A DNA stretch of 64,000 nucleotides, taken from Tetradesmus obliquus. Taxonomy: Eukaryota; Chlorophyta; Chlorophyceae; Sphaeropleales; Scenedesmaceae. The position numbers and the translations under genes were made by a program. This document shows, piece by piece, positions 1 to 12,693 of the stretch (its first letter is position 1; each line of letters begins with the position of its first letter). The stretch covers positions 5,828,001 to 5,892,000 of the forward strand of contig CP126193.1 of the NCBI GenBank assembly GCA_030272155.1, in the 5' to 3' direction. Below the pieces are notes generated by a model. That model had not been told where the DNA came from. It did not search any database and was given only the letters and a program-made list of their open reading frames with translations.

Positions 1-1190
1 GCCCCTGCCGGGCATTTCACGCAGGCGTGCAGCAGTTTGAGGAGTTGCGCAGCGGATACTATCCGCTACTAGGCTAGTAGCAATGCGTGAGCAACTACCA
101 GCAGCACGGCAGCAGCCTTGCATCTGCTGCTGCAGAGCCCCGACTTTGAGCGCCTGAGGAGTGGCGCTGCCGCTCAACCGCAGGACTGACAGCTTTGAGC
201 AGCTGCAGCAGTGGCAGGGGCACTGCTGTGCGAGCGCAATGCTGCAGCATGCAGTGCAACTGGCTGCAGTGAGGAGTCCAGAAACACCAGAAATTTGTAG
301 GTGGGCACTGTACGTTCCATTTATGCTCTCGACCACACAACGCTATGCTGCAGGCATACCTTCGTGCACAATCTTTCTGCTGCTGCCTGGTGGCTTTGAG
401 CATGTCGTAGCCGCATGTGCCTTATATCATTCTTGGCCTCCAAGGAACACTGGTGGCAGGGTTGACAAAGATCTAGCGAACCATGCACAGTCAGCTGTTA
501 GTGCTACCGTGGTGGGCGGCATTGCTGGCACTGCATATCCACGTGCGGCAGCGAGAAAGCGTGGGGGGTGATGTTACCTGATCGAATAGGACACACATGT
601 TTGCTGGCGGTGTGCTGACTGTGTCTGCGGTGTGCCTTGTGTGGAGGGCTGGCCAGCAGCTGTCACCGCTCCTGTGCAGACATGGCTGTAATTCCACAGG
701 TGAGCAGCGGCAGCAGCAGCAGCAGTGTTGTCCACTCCACCTTTTAACAGTGGCAAGCTGCCGGCCCCAAGCTGTCGGGCAGTGGTGGGCGGCAACACCA
801 CACGACAGCAATGCTGAACAAGCAAATATCTTTGCTGACATCATGATGCTAGGGTTTACGAGCGCACTGGCACTACATCGGTTGTCCATCATCTTCATAA
901 ATTGAAATCAATTTATCATATTGACTGTTTCTATGCCCTGTCAACTATGACAGCATTCGCACGTGCTTCAGGCAGTGGCAGGGCAGAAAGACAACCCTGT
1001 GCGGCACATGTTTCAGGCTGTGCCACAGCTGCACTGCATGCCAGTAGTGACTGTAAAATAAGCTCTCAGACCCTGCCTTCCGTGACATCCCCTTTTGTGC
1101 CACGCTTTACGCTGATGTCGCGCTAGCCCAGTTGCTTTTCACGGGCACGGCACCTGCGTGGTCCACCGCCTCGCCTGAACAAGCTGTTCA
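1..1190. other. No supported gene; upstream region of the PP2C gene
   Basis: Short open frames occur on both strands but none shows a recognisable domain or consistent splice structure. The region is probably intergenic plus 5' flank of the phosphatase gene. An additional upstream exon cannot be excluded. Confidence 0.4.
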
Positions 1191-4100
1191 TTGAAGTTTT
1201 TGTTTGGGATAAGCGAAGAATTCATCATGCACTCTGCTTCACGAACTTTGCTGGGGCGGGCACGGAGATTGACTGATACAACAGAGACCAAGGTAGAAAG
1301 CAGCAAAGCGGACTTTGCGGCAGCCGAGGCCGGGAGCATTGGAGCTCTGCACAAAGGCAGCTCTCCAGGTACTAAGGCAGGGTAGTAGCACCACCCCCTG
1401 CACTTGTGTTGTGCCATGCTGCAGCAGTGTTGGACACTAAATTGACGAAAGGATTGCACCTAGTGCAGAGCATATGCATAGCCAGGCAGCTGCCTGTTAT
1501 AACTTACATTCCGTGTAAGTGCTCAATCAGACATGTGCTGCTTGGTGTGTCAGCAGCTGACTTCCTCGCACACCGACATGATGGCCACTGCCTTGCTGCT
1601 TGCCATTGCTGCTCTGCCGCAGAGCTGCTGAGTGTTATCAGCTGCTATGGCGAGGGCATGGACCAAAACAAAACAGCCATTGTGAGTCTATTTTGTATGA
1701 AAGGTTACATGCCAGCAGTAGTGCCACCAGCAGCGTGCAATATGCGGATCCTCGGCCAGCTGCAGCACTCGAGTCAAGGCACATGCCTGCAGCTCCTACA
1801 CCAGCCTCAGCAGCAGTACGGTGAACAGCAAGCAACGGCATTGAGCAGGAATTTGCATAGGACATGACGTACAGTTTGGCATGTGTGTCGCTAGGGAACC
1901 TCGTTGCAGTGGTTGCGTGCTGATTCTGCATGTACTGCTTTGCTGACTCATCACCAGGTTGGGCAGCTCAAGGCCACCTACAGTGTGCACACACAGCCAG
2001 GCGCAGATCCAGGCGGCAATACAAAAGACAACCAGGTCAGTGGTGCAACACTTGATATGCAGCCATTCCTGCAATATGCTGCATGCAGGGACAGTGCCGG
2101 TGCGCTTGGTGCTGGTTCAACCAGAGCCTGCAGAGCAGCCTCACACAGGTGGCAGCAGGAGCAGCTACAGCCATGCATGCGTGTCCACGGTTTTGCTAGA
2201 GGTCATTGAGCAGCAACCTTTCGGGGGTTTCAGCAGCAGCAGCCCGCTCAGTTGCGCTGCTGTGCGCCGTGTATGTGCTTGCAGGATGCCTGGTGTGTGC
2301 AGGAGCGGCTGGGTGGGCAGGACATGCTGCTGTTTGGTGTGTTTGACGGGCATGGGCAGGAGGGCAAGGTGGTGTCACACACCATCTGCCAGAACCTTCC
2401 CAAGATCATGGCACGCCTTGTGGGCAGCAGAGTGAGTGGCGCCGGCCAGGCAAATTGTTGCTGCCCTGCGAGCGTCAGCTGCAACCTCACGCATGGCAGC
2501 ACGAAGTAGCTTGCTTCCAGCGCTGTGAATCTGCATCCAAGACAGCTGCCAGAGGAGCACATGTACTGGCAGTGGCAGAGCAGCCACCTGCAGCACTTTG
2601 TATGCTTGTACTGCAGCCCATCACAGTATGCGGCCCAACCTCCAGCAATCCTACTATAGCACCGATGCCTGCTGATGCATCATGCTCATCCTGCAAGCAC
2701 ATGCAAACGCAAATCTCAAGCACTGGTGTACACTGGCACATGTGGTCAACATGTCTGCCTGCCTTGTCTTGCTCATGTTGTCACCTTCGTCTGCTGTCAC
2801 CTTCTTGTCTGCTGTGTGCTGCAGCCGCCGCCCAGCATAGAGACTGCGCTGTCTGCCGCCTTCCCTGAGGCCAACGCCAGCCTCAAGAAGCGGCCCGGGC
2901 TGGACGCTGACCTCAGCGGCAGCACAGGCATCGTGGCGCTGGTGCACAAGAGCAGGCTGGTGGCGGCAAACCTGGGCGACTCGCGCTGCGTGCTGGGTGC
3001 GTGATGCGGGTCGGCTGCTGCTGCATATGCTTCTGCTAAGGCTGCGGGCTGTGTGTGGCTGCAGTGATAGTGACAGGAACACAGGATAACGCTGCATCAC
3101 ACTGCTGTAATACCCTGCTGTCAGCTGCTGCAGCGCTGCAGCATGATGCGTTGCTGCTGGTGCTTTCTTGAGGCAGTGGAGCGTCTGCCTGCATATGATG
3201 CATGGCGGTGAGCTGCAGTAGCTGCCACTAACACTGCTGTGCTGTGTGGCTTGGTGCTGTGCTGTGTCCTGCAGGCAAGGTGGATGCGCACGGTGCGGTG
3301 ACTGCTGTTGCACTCAGCAGCGACCACACCCCAATGGATGCCAAGGAGGCAGAGCGCATCATTGCCACAGGGGTGAGCGAGACAACATAACAGGGCTGCA
3401 GGCCCGTGCCTGGCCATCGGCTGCACTTGAGCCTTGTTTGCAGCCATGTGCTGTGCTCCATCTGCCGCTGCCTGCAACACCTGCATTGGGCACCAGCACT
3501 CATGAAGCAGAGTGCCGTCCAGCAGCATGTACCTGCACACTGGGCTAACGGCTGCTGTCTGCTGCCTGCAACACTCCTGCAGGGCCGCATCGCCAGCTTC
3601 ATGTGTGGCGACGAGCCGCTGGGCCCGCCGCGCGTGTGGCTGCGCGAGGTGAACATCCCCGGGCTGTGCATGACGCGCTCCTTTGGGGACTACGTGGCGG
3701 CCTCCGTGGGCGTCATCGACCAGCCGCAGCTCATGGCGGCTACGCTCAAGCCGGAGGACAAGTAAGTTTGCGCAACTGCGCTGCATGGCCTGCTGCTGGC
3801 ACAATGGCGATGAGATTGGCTTCCAGCAAGTTTGTTGTGACGTGCTCAGCCTGCTTCCCTGCTGCTTGTGGTGTCTTATTGCTTTGTTGCTGATACCTGC
3901 TGCTGCTGTGGCTGCGCTTCGCCGCAGGTATGTGGTGCTGATGTCTGACGGCATCTTTGAGTTCCTGGACAGCCAGCAGGTGATGGAGGAGGTGCACGCA
4001 GCAGCTAGGGCGGGCCAGTCGCCCAGCGAGGCAGCCAAGCGCCTCGTGAGGCTCGCACGCAAGTGAGTGCGCCGTGCCTGGCTGCCAGGATTGTGGCGAG

Positions 4101-4507
4101 GCTGCGAGGTGAAGTGTGCTGCGAAGGGATGCACTTCTACAACACAATGCATGCAGGGCGCTGTTGATGGGTGGGGCACATGTACGCACAGCCAACACTG
4201 CTATGGGCGTGCTTGCTTGTCCGTGGCACAGCAGCCTCCTCTTCGCTGTGTAGTACGGCAACATATTGTTGACCCTTGATCCTGTGCGTGTCGCTGCTGT
4301 AGGTGCTGGCAGGAGCAGGAAGATGACATCATTGACGACTGCACTGCCATGGTCATCTACCTGTCACCAGCGCACAGCGGCGGCAGCGCCGGCGGCAGCA
4401 CTGCCAGCGCAGCAGCACTGGCAGCAAGGCTTGAAAACAACCTGAGGATTGGCAGCACTCCCGGCTCCGGCTCACATGGTGCGCTGGGCTACAAGCGGGG
4501 TGTGTAA
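1191..4507 (+). CDS. PP2C-family Ser/Thr protein phosphatase, 8 predicted exons
   Basis: Predicted metal-dependent (Mg/Mn) PPM/PP2C phosphatase that removes phosphate from Ser/Thr. Exons: 1191-1292 (tentative), 1958-2035, 2285-2431, 2825-2996, 3275-3372, 3583-3761, 3928-4062, 4303-4507; all phases join and give about 371 residues, normal for a single-domain PP2C. Ordered motifs are visible: KDNQDAWCV across the exon 2/3 junction, FGVFDGHGQEG (metal-binding Asp), SGSTGIVALV, ANLGDSRCVLG, LSSDHTP followed by EAERI, PGLCMTRSFGD, VVLMSDGIFEFL, and DDCTAMVIYL near the end. The GD and DD acidic residues needed for metal binding are present. The tail after the last motif is Gly/Ser/Ala-rich. The catalytic exons are secure. 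The first exon is weak: it ends at AAG|gtagaa in the right phase and starts at one of two Met codons (1191 or 1227), but another first exon is possible. The substrate is unknown. Confidence 0.88.
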
Positions 4508-6726
4508 TCCACACTGCTTGGCACTGCTTGCTGCTGCATTGACGGGTGCGTTTGGAACTGCATTGCTGGCTGTAAGACCTCAACGAGCAGCTGTACTGTT
4601 ACGATCTGTCTGCATACTGTGATGGATGTTGGGCAAAGGCTGCAGTACTGACAGGGATGATGGCATGCGGGCTATGTATGCATCAATGCTGAGTGTGCAG
4701 CTGCAACTAACGGCATGCACTGTAGCAATGGCCCTGATGCCTGCAACGTCAGAATTATACAATGGGCCTGAGCATGTGCCGCAAGGCACACGTGCTGTGC
4801 ATCTGCACTTGCAGTGCACGAGGCTTCTTTGCGATGTGCTACGTTGTGTTACATTACTGTGCATGACTTGACTGTATTATAGAGGACTGAGTCCTGCTGA
4901 GTAGCAGTGGCACCTGACTTGTTCTGGGCACTGACAATGGGCCCTGATGCATACCCAATGAAGGGCTTTGCGTGATTGGTGTCAGGCAACTTGCCTGGCA
5001 GGGGTAGGTGCACATTTGACACTTGGTTGGTGGATGCTCATGTGAGCCTGGCCTTCAAAGGTAGTGCGTACTCGTGTTAGCATGCTCTTCACATTATACG
5101 CAACACTGGTGGGCACACTTTGGTCGCACATAAATATTATTGTCGGGTTTCTGCTGTGTCCACTTGAATGTTGTTTAGTAGCATGCACACAGCTGCTACA
5201 ATTACAGGGTATGGCTCGACCAGCAACTGTAGAAGTTTTTGACAAAGTTGAGTTGTTCTTCGATGTTTCCTCCCCCTATGAGCCTCTCGTTGGCTCCTGA
5301 CTGGGGTTCCCACTCCTCGTTGAGTGGAGCATGTAATGTAATGTAATGTATGACAAAGCACCACATTGTGCTGTGTGGTATGCCTCAAGCAGGCTGCATG
5401 CAAGACAGTCCTGCTGTCTCCGGTTCGTTGCCCAGCGTGCTGCTGACTGCAGCTCCATTTTTTTGCATGCCATGCATACTATGCCACATGGTGCGGCTGC
5501 CAACTTTGCAGCTGTAGTCAGGTGTGTGGACTGTATGCACCGCATTGGCTGGCAACCTGCAGGCCAGCTGCTAACAACGTTTTGGAAACACTGGTGGGGG
5601 GTCTGTCACGCCACTGCCTTGGCAGATGGGCTTTATTACTGTTAGGTAGTTGTCGAGCTTCAGCTATTGTTACAGGTGACATGATGATGATGATGAGCTG
5701 TTGTTACAGGTAACAATAACACGTTATGGCACCAAGGCATGGTGACCCGACACCGAACAGCGACAGCAATAGGCTACGCTGCCAGAGTAGAGCAGCAGCA
5801 CGTGTGTACAACGGCACCAAAAACCCTGCCGCAGCCACGTGCGATGAAACGCAGCTGCAGTGGCAACAGCTCAGCCAACTGGTTGCAACTTACTGCTGCA
5901 CCAGCAGAGCCGCCGCACTGCATCTGAAACACGCAGCACATGAACCCACAAAATGTCTATGCTGTAAGCACCAACCAGGCCACACCAATCAATTGAAGCA
6001 ACTGGGCTGTTCTGGGCAAACGCCTCGACTTCCCATAACGTGTGGCTTCTGGACCCTGCTATACCTGCTGACGCTACACCCCAACCTTGGCTCTACTACT
6101 TTCCTTGCAGCACAAGCAGTTTACTACTACTACCGCTGCACTATACTGCTGCATCCGTACTGCATGCAGCTGCATTGCCGATCCCCCGATAACTCAGCTG
6201 TTGCTGTACCAACACATGACAGCCATGGCTGGTGCGGTCCTGCATCAGCAGCTCCTACCCCATCCCAAGTTTGTCCAGCTATAAACCAATCAATCGAATC
6301 AATCAATTGCAACACATGACGTACTGCATGAAAGCTGCCCTCTGTGATGCCAACAGGAAGCATCAGGGGATAAGAGAGGGAGGCACCTGCTCCAGCAAAT
6401 GCCAACAGCATGTGCTGCTGTTTCGTTGAGCACCAGAAGATCCTGTGGCACATGCCGCAGCAACCCGTCAATCAATGTGTTGCTGTTGCAATGTGACTAA
6501 GCTGCACGCGTGCGGTTAGAGCTTGATTCAGCCCCTCTGCCCATGTATGCATGTTCAAAATCAATCAAGCCAGCCCTGGAAGTATTGCAGCCAGGCTCAC
6601 CAGCCATAATGTATTGTGCAAGCAGTACTTAGAACCAACCAGCATGTCCCCAGACCAACCAGAGTTGTGAACCACAGGGCACAAACAAGCACAAGGAAGC
6701 ACAGACACCGCTACAGCCAGCTATTT
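4508..6726. other. Convergent intergenic region between PP2C and M43 protease genes
   Basis: Holds the 3' flanks of two converging genes. A short hairpin followed by an ATGTA-type tail lies at 5299-5350 (separate entry). The ORFs here have no recognisable domain; no other gene is supported. Confidence 0.5.
5303..5350 (+). mobile_element. Hairpin plus (ATGTA)-like tail, candidate LINE/SINE 3' end, copy 1
   Basis: A hairpin (CCACTC-CTCGTT-GAGTGG) is followed by GGAGCATG and short direct repeats of TAATG. Nearly the same ~35-base block with the same kind of tail recurs at 44378-44432. The flanking sequence differs, which fits a dispersed element rather than a segmental duplication. A stem-loop plus short tandem tail is typical of 3' ends recognised by some LINE reverse transcriptases. 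The 5' limit is not visible, so the assignment is tentative. Confidence 0.4.
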
Positions 6727-7062
6727 CTACATCATCCTGCGCCTGCCACTGCTGAGTCTGTTTGGCGCCGCCCTTGGCTTGGGCACAATGCCAACAGCGG
6801 GCATTGCAACCCTCTCGTCTGCTGCTGCTGCTGCTGGTGTTGCTGCTGCCGCACCCACATAGTCACTCCCCACTCTGGCAGGGGGCGACCCAGCACCATA
6901 GCTGCCTGCCATACTTGACAGCAGAGAGGCTAGGCCATAATAGGAGCCTGCAGCAGCAATGGGCTTGGCCTGTATGTACTGTGCTGCGGGTGCTGCGGGG
7001 ATAGGAATGCGAGGCACATTGTACGTGCCTGCGCTGCTGCCGCTAAAGCTACCGCTGCCAAA

Positions 7063-7102
<40 letters not shown>

Positions 7103-7365
7103 GGCACGTTGTTATAACTGCTGTCGTCCTGGCTGTTGAAGATGCTGCCTGCAGCGCTGCTGCTCCACACCTGACTAGCTTCCAGAGCACCTGGCATCGC
7201 TGCTGCTGCTGCTACTGGCTGTTGCGAGCCGCTTGCGGGGTACATGTTGGCGGCTGTGCCTTTGGCTACCTTGCTGAGGAGAAATTGACCAGTGATCAGG
7301 GGGTTGGCTGGAGGTGCCGGTGCTGCAGTTGGCTGCGGGTTAGCCGTCCAGGTGCCATACGCATT

Positions 7366-7396
<31 letters not shown>

Positions 7397-9889
7397 TGGA
7401 GCTGCTGCTGCCACAGCTGCTGCTGTTGCTGCTGCTGGGCAGCAGCGTTCGCCTGCTGCTGGTGCGCCGCAAACGCTGCTGCCACAGTCGGGGTGTAGTA
7501 TGCTGCTGTGCTGCCACTCACAGTTGTGGGATCCACAAGAGCAGCTGAGACCGTCATCGGCTGCAGGTACTGCTGCTGCTGCAGCGTCACACCTGCTGCT
7601 GCTTGCTGAGCAGCAAACGCCGCTGCAGGATCAGGTGCAGCTGGCGCCTCATAGCTTTCAAATGTTGCTGCATACTGCCCTGCCGGCACATCATCTGTCT
7701 GTGGGGCTGCCAGCACAGCTGTGGTGCTGCCCTTGCTGCTGCCGCTGCCGCTGCCGCCAAAGTTTACACGATCGGTCAGCGCCCGCAACAGTACAGGCAG
7801 CTGCATACCTATACCAGCGGACCCATCAGATGACCCAGGGTTTGCTGGTGCTGCTGGTGCTGCTGCTGCGGGAGGCGGCCTTGGCGCTGCCTCATAAATG
7901 ATATCACCCGGCCTGGTTCCTCCACTGCTGCTGCTGACACTCACGCTACCCCTGTACACTCCCCACATACTCAAAATGCGGTCTGCCTGGCCTCCAGTGA
8001 AGCCATTCATGCACGCATCATCTGTGTATCCCATGTAGTTTGTGACAGGGTCCTTGAGGTTGCCTGGGCAGGTCTTGCGCTGCAGCGGGCAGCCGTATGC
8101 GGCTGTGGCCTGTGGGGCGGTGTCCTCCACGCTGTCGCCAGTGCTGCTGCAGCCGTTCTCAAAGACGTGCAGCAGGCCCAGCCAGTGACCCACCTGGCAC
8201 GAGTGGTGCAGGTGTGTTTAAGGAGGTGCGAAAACCGCGGCAGCAGGAGCAGCAGCAGTGGTGAGTCTGGGGCGCGTGGCGGCATAAGCAACGACGCATG
8301 TGCGAGGTCCAGTGTGCAGCAGCAGATGGTACACAATACTCATTGTCACAAACAAAGGGAACGGCAGGCGGCACCAGAGCAGCTCCAGCAGCCACATGCC
8401 CCCCACCCCGCACACCATACACCACACCATACACCACCCACGTCGTGCACCATGGTGTATCCCTGGTTGTATGGTGCCATCGTGCCCCCTGGCAGTGTGC
8501 CCACGTGCACCACCACGCCGGCAAACAAATAGCTTTTGTGCAGCGGCTCCAAACTATACACCACGCACCTCGTGCACCATGGTGTAGCCCTGGTTGTATG
8601 GTGCCATCGTGCCCCCTGGCAGCGTGCCCACGTGCACCACCACGCCGGCAAACTGCTGCCCCAGCTTGGCCATCTTGTAACCCAAGCAATCTTAAGCCAA
8701 CCCACGCACCCCAACCACCATAGCCTGTCTGTGTCCACAGTACGCAAGACACATAGTCAGTCACACAAGCAAGCAGACGCAGAGCTTTTGTGGAGCTCAA
8801 GCAGCCCAAAACCCTACTCCACGCACCTCGTGCACCATGGTGTAGCCCTGGTTGTAGGGTGCCATGGTGCCCCCTGGCAGCGTGCCCACGTGCACCACCA
8901 CGCCATCAAACTGCTGCCCCAGCTTGGCCATCTCCCAGGGGAAGGTGGACCAGCCCAGCGTGCCACTGGTAGGCCGGATGATGTAGATGTTGAGGTCGGT
9001 GGCTCCACCCCTGGTTGATTGAATAGCAGCAGCAGCAGCAGCAGTAGCAGCAGCGGCACCACCAGGAGATTTAGACAAACCAGGGGAAGGTGGACCAGCC
9101 CAGCGTGCCAGTAGTAGGCCGGATGATGTAGATGTTGAGGTCAGTGGCGCCGCCCCTATTACATCAGCAGCAGCAGCAGCAGTGAGGTTAAACCAGGGCA
9201 TGCAGATAAGGCCAGGGAAGGTGGAACAGCCCAGCGTGCCGCTAGTAGGGCGGGTGATGTAGATGTTGAGGCCGGTGGCGCCGCCGCTGGTCGGGGTGGG
9301 TACAATACAGCAGCAGCAGCAGTAGGGAGCAGCAAGGATGTCACACAAGCGATTGCAGACCAGCAGCTTGCCAGCATGCCGTGCATGCTTGGCTGCACCA
9401 TGCAACAGCCGACACCACAGGGCCTTGTTGCGCTTTTTTGCATTCTCACAGTAGCAGCCAAGCAGCGATAGTAGTGTTGAGCCGCACTCACTTGCGCAGG
9501 CGAGCTTTCATGGCGGTCTCTGCCCCAGTGTTGATCTCTGTGGTGGCCCAATCCTCGCTCTGAACCCTGGTCACTCCTTTCAGCGCAAACCTGATGTCAA
9601 AGGGCCCGTACGCGCCATTCATGACATCTAGCTGCTGTGCCAGCAGCTCCACCGGCGCATTGACTGTTGCATTTGCCGTGTCGCCAGATATAACGTGAAA
9701 GTAAAGATCCACTGTGAGTGAAGTGGGAGTAGCAACAGAAGCAATAGACATTATGCCGGCTTGCTGCTGGGAGGCCCTGTTTGAAGACAGGCGCAGCCGG
9801 CTCAGAGTGCTTTGGATGTCATGGTGATCTGTGGCTGTCATGTTGCGGGTGCCGCAGCGGGGACCGGGCCGCTCACGATGCTGCACCTG

Positions 9890-9924
<35 letters not shown>

Positions 9925-10050
9925 CCTGAGGCCGTTCTACAGGGGTGCTTTCCAGCAGCCTCCGTCGCCTGGCTAGTGCTGCTGCTTCTGCAGCGATGTC
10001 TCTGCTGCTCCAGTCTTCATAGTGGATGCTGATCGGTTTGCTGCTGCGGG

Positions 10051-10091
<41 letters not shown>

Positions 10092-10261
10092 GGCACAACT
10101 GGGTGCTGTGCTTGTGCACTGCCATGGTGGGGGCATGCATGCACAGTGGCTGCGAGCCACAGTAACGTGCTGGCAAGCAGCAGCTGTGCGCTCAATTTGA
10201 ACCGTCTGCTGTGTCGCTGGCTAGTTTGCTGGCGTGCTTTGTTGGTACACATGCAGCTCAT
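6727..10261 (-). CDS. Secreted M43 (pappalysin/cytophagalysin-like) zinc metalloprotease, 3 exons
   Basis: Exons (minus strand) 10261-9492, 9010-8827 and 8193-6727 join in phase to give about 806 residues. The N-terminus has a basic stretch and a hydrophobic signal (LLLASTLLWLAATVHA, about 28-43), so the product is probably secreted or in the cell wall/extracellular matrix. The catalytic domain begins near VDLYFHVISG. The zinc site HEVGHWLGLLH is split by the last intron, HE (residues 317-318) from exon 2 and VGHWLGLLH from exon 3, and fits HExxHxxGxxH. The downstream NYMGYTDDACMNGFTGGQ region matches the M43 Met-turn. Residues after about 400 are a low-complexity Ala/Ser/Gln/Pro tail. Both introns contain extra partial copies of exon 2 (separate entries), so alternative exon use is possible. 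Acceptors chosen restore LRKGGATDLNIYI. Substrate unknown; matrix or cell-wall turnover would be an inference. Confidence 0.85.
8442..8674 (-). repeat. Two extra copies of the 3' edge of M43 exon 2
   Basis: Segments 8569-8674 and 8442-8526 repeat the part of exon 2 that encodes GVVVHVGTLPGGTMAPYNQGYTMVHE, read as a block from Gly-Val to the His-Glu pair. Each retains a GT donor at the same place (gtgcgt and gtgggt). In the 8442 copy the catalytic Glu codon GAG is GAC (Asp). They lie in the intron between exon 2 and exon 3. Confidence 0.85.
9080..9290 (-). repeat. Two extra copies of the 5' edge of M43 exon 2
   Basis: Copies beginning at 9286 and 9156 repeat the start of the functional exon (9010), encoding GGAT(G/D)LNIYI(T/I)RP and on to STFP. 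Each keeps an AG acceptor just before it. They diverge after STFP and lack the second half of the exon, so they look like partial tandem duplicates. Confidence 0.85.
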
Positions 10262-11668
10262 GTGTCCTTGGGCTCTCTGCCAGGCTCTTCATTCAATGGT
10301 ACACCTGCTGCACCCTGCAGAACATGAGGAAAGCGACATTGCAGCCAAACGAAGTTGATTCAAATGATTTCGGCTACAGTTGGAAGGGCCTTGCATGCTG
10401 CGACAGGAACGAGGAGAGACTCTGCTGCATGGCCTGGGCTGCTCCCAAAGACACCCACCTATGATCCTCTGCGGCATAGGTTTCGTTGTAAATCTTCTGA
10501 ATGTTGTGCTATTGGGTATCAGGACGCCTCAGGAGGCGGCCTTGCCTTATAGCGGTGCTCTGCAAATTGCCGCTCCCGGCTGGCTCATGGACTGTCGACA
10601 GCCAGCCGCGACTGCTGTAAGGCTTAACAAACGTTTTCAGCTCCTATGATACTACAAAACTGTTCTTCGGTCCAGCAAGGCTTCTCGAGGTCACGGTTCC
10701 CGCCGAGCGGAACAGTGCGCATCAACCTACGAGGTAAGCTCTCCGTAACGTTTCCTATGCCTGAGCAGGGCTTATGTTCGGCAGCAGCGTCAGTCACCCG
10801 TCACACATGGACTCGGCTTGAATGCGCACCACAAACCTCGGATTACACTGCTGCAGGAACAGCACATCCTAGTCGATGACTGTTCAATCATTCATTAGTT
10901 AATTTGATATTGCTGATTCAAAGCACCCAGCCACTGCTGCTGCTCAAGTCCAGCTTCACTATCACTTGCATCGCGAAGGCTGCTTCCGCAGCAATCACAG
11001 GAAGCGGTGCTGTAATCCTCGCCAAACAGCACGTGCACGGCATCGTGCAAATGGGCAGCACTGATCGTCCGGCGTGTCGAGTTCAGGCAGCAAAGGAGGC
11101 AGCAAAGGAAAGTTGCACGGTTGCACCCACTCAGCCAGCATGACTGCTGCATCACAGGAAGCTCAACTGGTGCTCAACCACACGGCAGCGTTTGCTCTTC
11201 GCATGACCACAGACAATGCAAACGCACCAGCTGTTGTGGTTCTACCACCAGCAAGCAGTACTTCAACGCAGCCCATCATCAAACGCTACATCAAGGCTAT
11301 CAGGGAGTAAAAGAAGCCAGTGCTGCACTAGTGCTCCTCCCTGCAGCAGCGCAGTGATCAGTCATGAGGACCAGCTTCAACAGCCAGCCCACAGCCAATC
11401 CGCATACACAAGTGAAACCCAATAAGAGTCACATCTAGACGACGCATGCGCTCTGTCAACTTCTGAACTCCAGAAGCACACCAGCAGAAGCACATCGCTT
11501 CAATCATCAGCCAGAGCTCTCCATGCCCTTCAGCACCCAGCTGTCATATACCATAACGCCAGCCCACAACAATCAGCTGCTCATCGCATCACAACGCAAC
11601 ACAGCCCGTTACGAGCCAATGACAGGCTCATCGGGCAACCACCTGATCCATCAGCCCTCACTCACTGC
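10262..11668. other. Intergenic region between the M43 protease and helical-repeat gene
   Basis: Contains the upstream region of the protease gene and the 3' flank of the next gene. Part of it (about 10,360-10,870) has few CAG/CTG triplets compared with its surroundings. A minus-strand open stretch at 10895-11155 contains TISAAHLHDAVHVLFGED, which looks protein-like, but no splice partners or family were found. Confidence 0.4.
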
Positions 11669-12660
11669 TCAGGCAGAGCCCTCCATGCCCTTCAGCACCC
11701 AACTGTCATTCAACGCCAGCCCCAGCCGCCGGCATCTCCGGAAAAACACAGCAATATCCACATTCTCCAGATAATTTGCTGCGCCCTGAACCCCATCCTC
11801 AGGCCCCAGCTCGTCTAAACCCTCAAGCAAACTTGCAGGAACAGCCTGCCCGCCCTGCTGCTGCAGCAGCAGCAGCGCCTGCCGCAGCTGCTGCTCGCGC
11901 GCCTCAGCCGCCCGCAACGATTCCTGCAAGTTGCGCAGCGACTGCTGCGGGATGTTGAGCTCGAACTGAGCTGCGGCGATCGGCAGCGCAGCAAGGGCTT
12001 TTGACGGCGCACCCTCGCGGCGTTGATAAGCTGCAATGATCAGCGCCTGTGCATCTTCCCGAATGGCTTCGATCCGGCTCTCATACTGCTGCAGGAGCTG
12101 CATTTGAGCTAGCGGGCTGTCGAGCCCTGCTACTGCTGCCGCCTGCGCTTCTGCCTGCGCCTGATTCGACACTGCAATCTCAAGCTCCATCAGCGCTGAC
12201 ATCAGCGCTGTGATGTCCCAAGTAGTGAGCTGCTCGGCGGCAGCAGCAGCACGCACAGCCGCAATGAGACGCTCCTGGAGCGACACCGACAGCGCCGGCT
12301 GCTGCTGCAGCACCGCGAGCTGCAGCACAGCCAAGCACTCTGCTGGAATGCGCTGCCCCTCTTGCATGCTGCTGCTGCTGCTGCTGATCAGGATCTCTCC
12401 TGATGCGTCTGCCACCGGCAGCTGCTCTTCAATCGCCTGCAGCAGCAGCTGCTGCCAGTCTGCTAGGTCATCCTCCTGCTCATCGTTCACCTCAAACAGA
12501 GATGTGAGGTACACACCCAAGCGCAGCAGCGATGGCCCGTCAGCATATGGCAGCACCACTGCCGCCTGCGCTGCTACTGCTGCCTTCCATGTTGGACTCA
12601 CTGGATGCTGCCACATAAAGAGGCACAGGCACAGCACTGACAAGCTCTCCGCATCCCACC

Positions 12661-12693
<33 letters not shown>

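Noticed and set aside
1406-1867. 153-codon plus-strand ORF between PP2C exons
   Set aside because: Lies in the predicted first intron, has no PP2C similarity, and its phase does not join to the next exon.
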